Shown: positions 1-8,931 of the stretch, piece after piece
Layout: every line of letters begins with the position of its first letter
Position numbering within the stretch: position 1 is the stretch's first letter
Origin: Conidiobolus incongruus B7586
Lineage: Eukaryota > Entomophthoromycota > Entomophthoromycetes > Entomophthorales > Conidiobolaceae
DNA length: 16,110 nucleotides
Direction of reading: 5' to 3'
Assembly (NCBI GenBank): GCA_000697335.1
Contig: JNEM01008880.1
Span: 1 to 16,110 of the forward strand
Notes under the pieces: generated by a model
What the model was told of the DNA's origin: nothing
Seen by the model: the letters and a program-made list of their open reading frames with translations, nothing else
The model's database searches: none
Program-made: the position numbers and the translations under genes

Positions 1-522
1 CATAGGATATTCAGTTGGAACGCTATCAATCGTAGTTGTAATAGTAGCGATGGATTCAGAGCTATAATCAGTAGTAACTGATGCATCAATTGAAGTGGGC
101 TCAGTGATTTCAGTAGTGGTAGGAATGTCAGTTGCATTGACTGTAGTTGTGGCAATTGGAGATTCAGTTGGAACATCAATGGTACTGGCATCACTTGTAG
201 GGGTTTCTTCTGGAGCTATCACAGTAGATGTATTTGTAGATTCATCAGCATCAGATTCTGGGCTATAGGGAGTCTCGCTAGGTACATCGACTGAAGTAGT
301 TGTTGGGGACTGATTCACAGTATATTGAGGTTGAGAAAAGCCATAACCATTGTTATAACTAGGTTGACGATATCCATTATAATATGGCAATCCGAGAAAA
401 TCGAATAATGATTTTAAATTGAACAGGTCGAATAAGGATGGATGGTAAATTGGAGGATGATAAGGATTATAACCAGAGATAGCTTGAACAAGGATAACGG
501 TAGTAATTTTAGAGATTTGCAT
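1..522 (-). CDS. Secreted Thr/Ser-rich mucin-like surface protein, N-terminal part (copy 1)
   Basis: This is a 174-codon open frame without stops that begins at an ATG (520-522) and runs off the left edge, so the 3' end is missing. The start MQISKITTVILVQAISG is a signal peptide and matches the start of the intact paralogue at 8509 (MNPLSKITTIILIQSISG). After it comes a Tyr/Pro/Asn-rich head with NGYRQPSYNNGYGF, then a TVNQSPTTTSVDVPSETPYSPESDA stretch split as TVNQSPTTTSVD and VPSETPYSPESDA, then Thr/Ser-rich sequence. The last codons read VPTEYP, the start of the family's tandem repeat. The product is probably an exported, O-glycosylated wall or surface protein; its function is unknown. It shares about 420 bp of upstream sequence with the other two copies, and in the head it is closer to the decayed copy at 2349-3836 than to the intact one. 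I found no break in the visible part. Confidence 0.85.
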   Translation of the reverse strand, partial: MQISKITTVILVQAISGYNPYHPPIYHPSLFDLFNLKSLFDFLGLPYYNGYRQPSYNNGYGFSQPQYTVNQSPTTTSVDVPSETPYSPESDADESTNTSTVIAPEETPTSDASTIDVPTESPIATTTVNATDIPTTTEITEPTSIDASVTTDYSSESIATITTTIDSVPTEYPM

Positions 523-952
523 TTTTATAATAAATAGTTGAAGATATTTAATTATATTAGTATATCATTATTGAGTAAATTTGATTAATAAATAAGGTTT
601 GAATGATTTATTGTCATTCGAAAGACAATGGTTATATACTATTCCTTCTAGTGATGTCAGATATACTTATCTATAGATATATTTTTTAAGAATACTATCA
701 ATACCTACTTAAATGCAAGCTTCAAGCATTCTCTGGGAGTAAATGAATTCCTACATGGTGCATTAGTTTCAATGTCCTAATAGAGCAATGACTTGATTTA
801 GTCATTATTCCATGTGGTGGCAAGTTCCATATATTTTTATGTATGAAATCATCGATATAGTCTAAGTAGGGTCTAGAAAATAGTTTTTTTAAATCAAATT
901 TCTCAAATTTAATCCAATTTTATCAAATCTAGGTTATTCTAAGTCTAAGGAG
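523..952 (-). promoter_or_regulatory. Conserved upstream block of mucin-like gene copy 1
   Basis: About 420 bp upstream of the ATG can be aligned by eye with the regions upstream of the other two copies. Landmarks on the plus strand, at nearly equal distance from each start, are ccatgtggt (810-818), agggtctagaaaat (867-880) and taaggag (946-952). The patch aatgaattcctacat near 744-758 is shared with the decayed copy. Conservation in A+T-rich, otherwise drifting sequence suggests a promoter and upstream regulatory region, although recent duplication alone could explain it. I saw no clear TATA box here. Confidence 0.55.
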
Positions 953-2348
953 CGCTCAAATACTATATCCTAAAAAGTTATATAATAGGATCAAATTTTC
1001 TAAAATTAATTATTTATCGAATCACTAAATACGATAACTATATTGAAAAATTCCATACCTGTTTTATCTGATCTTGAAATCACCTTTGTAATTTATAATT
1101 TATCTGCAAATTGATAGTTTTATTTCTTAAAGTATATACTATTATAACTATTGATTAGACAATATGAAATGTATGATAACAATATTAAATTTAAATTCTT
1201 AAATCACTTTATTTACGAATTATCCTATTTATTTTCGCAGCAAAAATGAAATCATATTATTATATAGCTCTAATTTATTTATTATTCTGATGATAAAATT
1301 TTAAAAAAATATCTATTAAGATTATTTCTATCAGAATCATAATAAACTAACTAAAATAACTGTGTAAATTGATAAATCACTCTGAACAATATCTATTTTG
1401 TATTTCATTTTCATTACTCTAAAAAACTTTGTACAATAATAAAAACTTAGTGTTATAGAAATAATTGATTTTGTGTGATTTATGAACTATATGAATATAA
1501 AAATTTAAAAATATGATCAAATTGTAGTATATTTTATAATAAGGTACTAGTACCAAAAACATTTTTTATCGAAATTATTGGATTATTGTATTTCATTTAG
1601 TTTTAGTAAATTACTAAAGTTTAGTGATCATTTTTATTAAATATTTTAACTTTTATGAAAAATGATTATTAATTTTGGAGAATATTATTTAATTCATTTT
1701 AATACTTTTTATGTTGCTATCAAAAAATTATATTGTTAATTGAATGTAATTGAAATTATTTCGAAAACGTGGAAAAACGTGGAAAAGGGTGAAACAAACA
1801 TTGTCTTAATTTCATCTTCATTCAAAAACAAATATTTACAATAAAAATGATAATTGAATCCAAAATTTTTTTTGAAATATAATATCAAATCGATATTGAA
1901 ACATTGCACCGATAAGGTGTTTATGCATTGAATTATTTTATGTATTGAATTTTTATTAATCTACTCGATTATATTCGGACTTTTATCTATAAAATAATAT
2001 TTAATATTCTAGCATTAACATTAAAGAATTAGTATAGTATTGTACCATTATAAGCTAAATATCATTGTTATAATGTATCAAAGTAAAAATTTATTAAATT
2101 ATATTAGACTTATTAATCACAATCTTAAATCAAATCCTAACAATCCCAGTTTTTTATTTAGAAATTTAGGATTGATAGTTGAATTACTCGGATCACTTGA
2201 CTGTGTGATAGTTATTAAAATTGAATATATCTCGATTTACATTATGATAATGGTTGATATTAGATGAAAATTCAATTTCATATTCAAGGTTAGAAATTTC
2301 TTTGACTTGGGTAATATAAAATTCAAAATTATTTACCGTGTTACTAGG
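953..2348. other. A+T-rich intergenic DNA, no gene seen
   Basis: All frames are broken by frequent stops. The only local structure is a purine-rich direct repeat, aaacgtggaa, present twice at about 1765-1785. The minus-strand frame of the neighbouring decayed gene stays open for another 51 codons (2348 down to 2193) beyond its TGA. That stretch may be an eroded 3' end of the gene, but it has no convincing match to the intact tail. No RNA gene or mobile element is visible. Confidence 0.5.
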
Positions 2349-3836
2349 TCAAGTGACTAGATTAGTGGGGGTGACTACATCACTTGTAATAAGGTTACTA
2401 GTTACTGATTGAATACTATGTGAAGATGACTCGGTTTGAACTGTATCATTTGTTGTAGTAGTTGGCTTACCAAAAGGAACAGCTTCAATGCTGGTAGCGA
2501 TACCACTTGTGCGAGTGATAGTTAATTCATTTGCGACAGTGTAAATTGGAGATTCAGATGATGTTACTTCACCAGTTGCAGTTGTAGTGAGAACATGAGT
2601 CGCACTATCGGTAGCAGAATTTAATTTAATAGTGATAGGCAGATCAGTAGTTGTAGTAGGTGCTTCAGTTGCAGCATCAATGGAAGCATACACTAGATAT
2701 TCTGTTGAAGTCATACCAGAGGTATGAGTAGCAGTAGGAGTACTATCATATATAGCTTCAGCGATATTAATTATATCACTTGAAATAAGTGCATCAGTGG
2801 CAATAGTAACGAGAACATCAATTATAGCATTAGTGGTGGTATACCCAGCATATTCAGTTAGAGTGGAATCAATAATAGTGTTTGTAGCTGAATTGGTTTC
2901 AATGATAGCAGCATCACTTGATGTAGAAACTTAGGAATCAGTAGTTGGGGTAGCTGAGGCTGGAGGTTCAATGCTATTTGCATTACTGGTAAGTGCAGTA
3001 GAGGTATCAACTTCAGGAATAACATCTGTAGTATTAACAGTATCACTTGAAGATAGAATGGTTCCAGTAGTGGTAGGAAGTTCAATTACTACATCAGTGG
3101 AGATATAAGTAGGTTGATCAGTTGGAGTTGTTTCAATAGGAGTTATAGTAGTTGGGACATTTTCTGAGGTAATATCTGAGGTGGGAACTATATCACTTGT
3201 AGAAGACCCTGAGTCAGAAGTCACTGCAGGAGTTTCAGTTACAGCTTCTGTGATGGCATCGAAAGGACAGAAAGTTGGAATTGCGTCAATGATGATTGCA
3301 GAAGTCTAGCTACTCTCGGAAGTTGCAAAATAGCTTGAAACATGTACTTCAACATCGGTTGCAGCAGTAAGAGTGACAGTTTTAGTTAGAGTTTCGGTAG
3401 TTGAATCTGAACGGTATTCAGTTAGAGTAATATCAAAAGTGCTCTTAGGAATAGATGTAATGAATTCAGAACTATATTCAAATGCCACCGATGTATAGGC
3501 CGAAGTAGGTAAAATGATATCAGTAGTGAAAGGAATATGATTTGCATCGTTTGTAGTGCTAGCAATTGGAGGCTCAGCTGGAAGTGCAATATCTCTAGTG
3601 ATATCAACTGAAGTAGATGTTGGGAGCTGGTTAATAGTATATCGTGGTAGATGGTAGTTATAACCATTGTTATATTCAAGTTGACGATATTCATTGTAAT
3701 AAGATTATCCGAGAAACCAAATGATGATCATAAATTCAGAGACTGAAATAATGTTTGACTGATATTTTGGCGGTAATAAAGACTATTATCTAGAGATTAT
3801 TTGAATCAATGTAAAAGTGGTGATTTCTGAGATTAT
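2349..3836 (-). pseudogene. Decayed copy of the secreted mucin-like protein gene (copy 2)
   Basis: One minus-strand frame can be followed for about 496 codons and translates to the same Thr/Ser-rich family (for example YNEYRQLEYNNGY, PTSTSVD, PIASTTNDANHIP, LTEYAGYTTTNAIID). It is closest to copy 1 at 1-522, but about 35 residues of the copy 1 head have no counterpart. The start position reads ATA (3834-3836). In-frame stops lie at 3786-3788, 3783-3785, 3705-3707, 3306-3308 and 2931-2933, and the frame closes with TGA at 2349-2351 before any basic tail. I saw no frameshift: the decay is by substitution, and the reading frame and composition are otherwise kept, so inactivation looks fairly recent. 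The repeats are more degenerate than in the intact gene. The gene sits between the other copies in the same orientation and keeps their upstream block. This is a host gene relic, not a mobile element. Confidence 0.85.
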
Positions 3837-4262
3837 AATTATTATGATTTAATGAGTTTATACTATATTTGTATATAAATGTAGGATAATATTAATGCTT
3901 AATAAATATACTTTTGAAAAATATTCTTTGCTATTGAAATAATAAACATATACCTTATTTCCAGTAATAAAGTTATTCTATCTTTTATTATACCGTATAT
4001 TATCATTAAAACCCCTACTTTAATACCTCGTTAAAATATTTACTTGAGTTTAATGAATTCCTACATTACGCATTTGTTTCAATAGTCAAATATAGCTTTG
4101 ATTTTATTCATCTGCTCAATTTTATATTTGGTAATATCTAAATATTTTATTGTGAAATCATAGATTAATTTAAAGTCAGGACTCGAAAATAAATTAAGCA
4201 TAATTTTTCTATTTTCGTCAATGGATTTAGAATAATAAGCTTAATCCAGATTTTTTAAGGAG
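3837..4262 (-). promoter_or_regulatory. Upstream block of the decayed mucin-like copy
   Basis: This corresponds to the blocks upstream of the other two copies. The plus strand shows aatgaattcctacat (about 4052-4066, matching copy 1), aggactcgaaaat (4178-4190, a changed form of agggtctagaaaat) and ttaaggag (4255-4262). The distances from the former start (342 and 421 bp) match those of the intact gene (340 and 417 bp). The landmarks are more eroded than in the two copies with intact starts, as expected if the block has lost selection along with the gene. Confidence 0.5.
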
Positions 4263-5035
4263 CTAAATTTAATATAAGATTATTTGGTTAGAAAATAATG
4301 TTCATGAAAGTAGCAATAAAAAATAATAAACTTGTAATATGCATTTTGCTAAATATAGGCTATTATTAATTAATGGGACTAAGTCAAAATAATTGAGAAA
4401 ATAAAATTATTTGATTATTTAAAACATCATTGAATAATGGTAACGAGTTATTTACAGTATTTAACTGGATTGGTATAACAATAATTAAATTATCACATAT
4501 AAATTTTTAATTTTTCCAATAAAATATATTTCAAATAGAAAGTATTTTATTAAATTATTAAATTAAAAATCATATTCTAAAGCCAATATCTCATATCATG
4601 AAAAAACAGAGTGTTTTATCATTCCAGAAACTTTTACTCATCTTTTTAGCGCATTGATAATTTTAAAGTTTTTAATATTATTATATAATTAAATGATATT
4701 ATATACCAATGAAACTATTATATTATAATCTTATATACGTGAAATTTAAGTTATTTTGCTCAACTCTTACGAATCTGTTAAAAAATCATAATGATATATA
4801 ATCACAACAGTTATAATAGTTATTACTAAAAGACATAATGCATTTATGATTCATATTTGATTGAAATTGAGATAAAAATATTTCTAATAGCGGTTTTAAT
4901 TATGATATTGTTAGCAATTATCAGTGATATTTGCACTAATTTTATTAAATGAATAAGATTTGTTTAATATTTGAAAATCGTTTTATTCAAATATTATTTA
5001 AATAAATTCATTTATGTCAAAAAAATTTACAAATT
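4263..5035. other. A+T-rich intergenic DNA, nothing recognised
   Basis: This stretch lies between the upstream block of the decayed copy and the microsatellite at 5036. Stops are dense in all frames. I see no RNA gene, no mobile element ends and no repeat beyond simple A/T runs. Confidence 0.5.
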
Positions 5036-5079
5036 ATTATATTATATTATATTATATTATATTATATTATATTATATTA
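5036..5079. repeat. ATTAT microsatellite (about 8.8 copies)
   Basis: There are eight perfect ATTAT units from 5036 to 5075, followed by ATTA. The tract lies about 190 bp downstream of the stop of the intact mucin-like gene, past its AATAAA. It is a simple pentanucleotide tract that probably varies in length between isolates. I infer no function. Confidence 0.95.
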
Positions 5080-5213
5080 ATATTTTTAATTTTAAAGATT
5101 TTATCGTTACATATTTTTTGATTTTCAAAATTATATTATATATTTAATATTGATACTAAAAATGAATATTTTTTACATTCAAAAATCTTAGTAAGGAATA
5201 TTGAGGAAATATG

Positions 5214-5219
5214 TTTATT
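5214..5219 (-). terminator. AATAAA poly(A) signal of the mucin-like gene
   Basis: The minus strand reads AATAAA 48-53 bp past the TAG of the 1080-residue gene, a usual distance for a cleavage and polyadenylation signal. The motif is cheap in A+T-rich DNA, so position is the main support. Confidence 0.4.
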
Positions 5220-5266
5220 ATCCCTCTATTAATAATAAAAAATAGATATAAAAGTCGATTCGAACT

Positions 5267-7601
5267 CTACAGCAAATTAATAATTGATGAGTGATAAAAT
5301 TTAGATCCTTTGGGATTTTTTTCAGACTCATATCCATTACTATATCGGTTTCCATATCCTTTACCACGCACTTTGTTATATCTGTGATTAAGTCCTTTGC
5401 CGTGTTTACCCCCATTGTGCTTAGGTGATTTGAAATGACCATATGAAGGAGTGGAGGGTTTAGGTTCTGAGGTTGGATAGTCTTCAGATGAGGTGAGAGT
5501 ATTGTCTGGGGTATAAATTGGATATCCAGGATAGATGGCGGTAGGCTCTGATGAGGGTGGATTGATGGTTGTATAGATAGGAATTGGAGAATTAATGGTA
5601 GTAGTGGGAGTGTTAACAAGATAGCCATCAGATGTATATGTAGGTTCATTTGTAACTGAAAGAATTTCAGAGGGTCTGTAAGTTGAAGTCAGTACTGAAA
5701 TGTCTGCGGTAGTTTGTTCAGAGATTGAGGTAATAGTGGGCATATAATTAGTAGATGTCATATCAGAATAAACTGGAGATGTGAATGTAGGGGTATTATC
5801 AGTAATTGTATAAATTGGGTATTCAGTTGGATATGTATCAGTGGTTGTGGAAATGGTTGGTATATCAGAGGTATCATGAGTGGTAATTGAGTCACTTGTG
5901 GTAGAAATATAAATATCGGTGATGGTTGAAACATCAGTTTCTTCATTAGTAATTGTATATACAGGGTATCCAGTTGGAATTACTTCGATAGTAGTGATAT
6001 AAGTAAGAATATTATCAGTGGTAGCTTGAGTAGCGGTAGTGAGATCGCCTATAGTGGGAATATTGGTTATATCATCAGTTGTAGTATAAATTGGATATCC
6101 TGTTGGAACTGTATCAGCTGTTGTGGTGGAAGAATGAGTATTATTAAAAGTAGTGTCAGTTGTAGTAGCTATATCGGTGGTAGTAGGAACATTGGTTAAA
6201 CCATCGGTTGTTGTATACACTGGAAGTTCTGTTGGAACTGTATCAGCTGTTGTAGTAGAAGAAGGAATGTTATCAGAGGTAGTAGCAGGAGAAGTTGCTG
6301 CATCACTGAAAGTAGTAACTTTAGTTAAATCATCGGTTGTAGTATAGACCGGATATCCTGTTGGAACTGTATCGATTGTGGTAGTTGTAGAAGAAACTGC
6401 ATCAGTAGTAACTACATCACTAGTAATAGGAACATTGGTTACATCATCGGTTGTAGTATAGATCGGATACCCTGTTGGAACTACATCGATGGTGGTAGTG
6501 GTAGAAGAAACTGTATCAGAGGTAGCATCAGAAGTAGTAGCTATATCACTTATTGTAGAAATATTGGTTAAAAGACCTGTTGTGGTATAAATTGGATATC
6601 CTGTTGAAACTATATCAGTTGCTGAGGGAGTAGCAGTAGCACTATCAGAGGTAGTCTCAGAAGTAGCAGCTACATTACTGATAGTTGCAACATCAGTTGC
6701 AGCATCTATAATTGTATACACTGGAAGTTCTGTTGGAACTGTACCAGCTGTTGTAGTAGAAGAAGGAATGTTATCAGAGGTAGTATCAGGAGTAGTTGCT
6801 ACATCACTGAAAGTAGAAACATTAGTTAAATCATCAGTTGTGGTATAGATTGGATATCCTGTTGGAGCTATATCAGTTGCTGAAGTAGTAGTAGAAACTC
6901 TATCAGAGGAAGCCTCAGGAGAATTAGATATATTGCTTGTAGTGTGAACTGGATATTCTGCTAGAGTTGTATCAATAGTAGTTGTGGTGGTAGAAGCACT
7001 ATCAGTGATAGCATAAGAGGTAGCAGTTGCATCACTGGTCCTTGAAATATCTGTTGCAGCGCCAGTTGTAGTATAAACTGAATATCCAGTCGGAACTGTA
7101 TTAATAGTAGTTGCAATAGTAGGAATATTGTCAGACGTAGGATAAGCAGCAGTAGTTATGTCACTTGTAGCGGGAATATCAGTTGGAGCATTTGCGGTGG
7201 TATGAATTGGATATTCTGTTGGAACTGTAACTTTTGTAGTAGTTGCAAAAAGAATGCTCTCAGAAGTGGTGTCTGAAGAGGTAGAAATTTCACTAGTAGT
7301 TGAAAAATCGGTTGTAGCGTAAACAGAGTATCCGATGAGATCAGTATCATTAGTAGTAGAAAGGTTGTCAGAGGCAGTTTGGGTAGTACTATCAACACCA
7401 CTTGTCGTAGGAACATTATTTACATTATCGGTTGTAGTTTTAACTGGGTATCCGGTTGGAACAGTACTGATGGTGGTAGTGAGAGAAGAAATTGCATCAG
7501 AGTTAGTATAAGAAGTAGTAGATGCATCACTTGTAGTATGAATATCAACTATAGTATCTATAGTAGTATTAACATGATATCCTGTAGGAGCTGGATCATT
7601 G

Positions 7602-7637
<36 letters not shown>

Positions 7638-8509
7638 ATTGGGATATTATTAGAGGTGATTTGGGTAGTGGATACAACATCGCTTGCACTAAAAGCATTA
7701 GTTGCATTTTCTGCTGTAGTATAAACTAGGTTTCCAGTTGGAATTGTGTTCATTGTGGTACTAGTATAAGATACTGTACTGGATGTAGTATAGGAAGTAG
7801 TAGCAACATCACTAGTAGATGGAATATCTTTTACTGCATTTGTGGTTGAATAAATTGAACTTCCTGTTGGAATTATATCAATAGCAGTGGTAGTTACAGG
7901 AATGATGCCAGAGATAGTTTCGGTAGTAGTTACAACATCACTTGACGAAGACGCATAGCCATCAGTGGAATTTGCCATAAGCGTTGCAACATCAGCTGTT
8001 GTATATATTAGGTAACTGGTTGAAGTAGGATCGATAATTGTCGTAGTATTAGGAATATACTCAGTGGTAGATTGAGTGGTAACAGAGATGTCAGTTGAAG
8101 TAGGTACATTGGTATCGCTATTAGTTGGAACTTGACTTACAGCATCAGTTGTGAAATAAACTGGGTATCCAGTTGGAGCTTCGCTGGAGCTGCCAATATC
8201 TGTAGTAGTCACTACAGGTGGTATGTTTGTTAGTGTATCGCTAGTTCTAGGATTGTAGGGACTATCTGTTGGAACATTGTTTGAAGTCATTGCTGAAGAT
8301 TGATTCACTGGGTAAGCTGGTGGATATTGACCATACTCATTGTTTTGTGGTGGTTGATTATTCATTGGTTGATATGGTTGTTGCCAAATATTAATCGAAT
8401 TTGAGTTCCAATTGCTGTACAAATTCGGATGAAAGTAATTTCCATATCCTCGGTGACCAGAAATAGACTGAATTAGAATTATAGTGGTAATTTTTGATAA
8501 GGGATTCAT
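5267..8509 (-). CDS. Secreted repetitive Thr/Ser/Pro-rich mucin-like surface protein, 1080 aa (intact copy 3)
   Basis: The frame is open from ATG (8507-8509) to TAG (5267-5269). Layout: signal peptide at residues 1-18 (MNPLSKITTIILIQSISG); a Tyr/Asn/Gln/Pro-rich head to about 75 (WQQPYQPMNNQPPQNNEYG); a Ser/Thr linker; then about 19 imperfect repeats of 38-53 (mostly 43) residues from 112 to about 905, each starting PT(G/E)(Y/L)P(V/I)YTTTD; a degenerate repeat-like region to about 1020; and a basic Lys/Gly/His/Arg/Tyr tail (about 1024-1075). There is no cysteine and no hydrophobic C-terminus, so no GPI anchor or membrane span is expected. High Thr/Ser predicts dense O-glycosylation, and the basic tail could bind an acidic polymer or wall glycan (inference). 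It resembles in style fungal adhesins and spore or wall mucins, but I recognise no named family. Neighbouring copies lie downstream in the same orientation. Confidence 0.93.
6220..6867 (-). repeat. Higher-order duplication inside the repeat array (501-bp period)
   Basis: The segment 6220-6366 reappears at 6721-6867 with roughly ten differences. Both read ctggaagttctgttggaact and then agaagaaggaatgttatcag. In protein terms, the pair PTGYP...DNIPSSTTTA plus PTELPVYT occurs twice, four units (167 residues) apart. This is the most recent visible expansion step. Confidence 0.85.
7602..7637. repeat. (GTA)12 trinucleotide tract encoding poly-Thr
   Basis: Twelve GTA units on the plus strand read as ACT codons on the minus strand. 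They give most of a 12-Thr run at the end of the fourth protein repeat. The tract can change length by slippage without leaving the frame. Confidence 0.95.
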
Positions 8510-8931
8510 TTTAAATAATAATAAATAAAATGTATTAGGTATATGAGTATATAGTGTTTATATTATAATAAATAATCTTTTCAATGACAATTGTTCTGCC
8601 TAAATATTCTCTTTTATATATTAGTTACAACAGCCTTATCAATGGTCATAAATACTTTCAACCTTTAAGGTACAATGCTTTAATCTGCTTAATTGCATCT
8701 TTAAAGTATTCTGTGGGAGTCTCTTAAATCATACATGAAGACTTATCTTCAACAGTCTAATTGAGCCAAAATACTTATTGATAAATTAACCATGTGGTAA
8801 CAGTATCCAAACACTTAAATAATATGATATCAACAAAGAAAATAATGCAGGGTCTAGAAAATATATTTTACGCTTTAATTTGATTTTTGCTTAAATTAAA
8901 TCTTAAATTCAAATTTAATTTGACTAAGGAG
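8510..8931 (-). promoter_or_regulatory. Conserved upstream block of mucin-like gene copy 3
   Basis: Aligned with the block at 523-952, the plus strand shows gtgggagt (about 8713-8720), ccatgtggta (8790-8799), agggtctagaaaat (8849-8862) and ctaaggag (8924-8931). Distances from the ATG (about 282, 340 and 417 bp) match those of copy 1 (289, 345 and 425 bp). Homology fades beyond taaggag, which marks the far edge of the duplicated unit. Confidence 0.6.
8557..8562 (-). promoter_or_regulatory. Candidate TATA box of the 1080-aa gene
   Basis: TATAAA on the minus strand lies 48-53 bp before the ATG, inside the conserved upstream block. The distance is close to that of the TATA boxes of the small secreted genes (62-64 bp). 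Support is limited because the region is A+T-rich. Confidence 0.4.

Larger units (their letters stand above)
5795..8176 (-). repeat. Tandem array of about 19 coding repeats, unit about 129 bp
   Basis: The repeats encode residues 112 to about 905. Plus-strand hallmarks recur about every 130 bp: ggatatcctgttggaac (PTGYP in antisense), followed upstream by gttgtagtata and atcatcggttg. Units near the middle (11-17) are most alike and the outer ones more worn, the pattern expected of unequal crossing-over acting mainly in the centre. Unit length keeps the reading frame. Confidence 0.92.

Noticed and set aside
2040-2267. A 75-codon plus-strand frame
   Set aside because: It begins with TTG, is Asn/Ile/Tyr-rich as expected of A/T sequence, and has no family match. 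It overlaps the possible 3' remnant of the relic on the other strand.
2349-3836. Reassigned stop codons or introns to rescue the middle copy
   Set aside because: TAA and TAG are absent inside all other genes here, both are used as terminators, and no intron-like GT...AG boundaries are needed or seen. The ATG is also lost.
5251-5272. gttcgaatc on the minus strand, like the T-loop of a tRNA
   Set aside because: The flanking bases do not form a T-stem, no anticodon or acceptor arm follows, and the site overlaps the stop codon of the 1080-residue gene.
5758-7729. Many long frames on both strands within the repeat array
   Set aside because: They are shadows of the repeated coding sequence in other frames. 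They are rich in Val, Gly and Ser or Leu, Pro and Gln by necessity and lack signal peptides or start context.
5795-8176. Regular spacing that could suggest a CRISPR or satellite array
   Set aside because: The unit is a multiple of three, the frame is open throughout, and the whole array lies inside one secreted protein gene in a eukaryotic setting.
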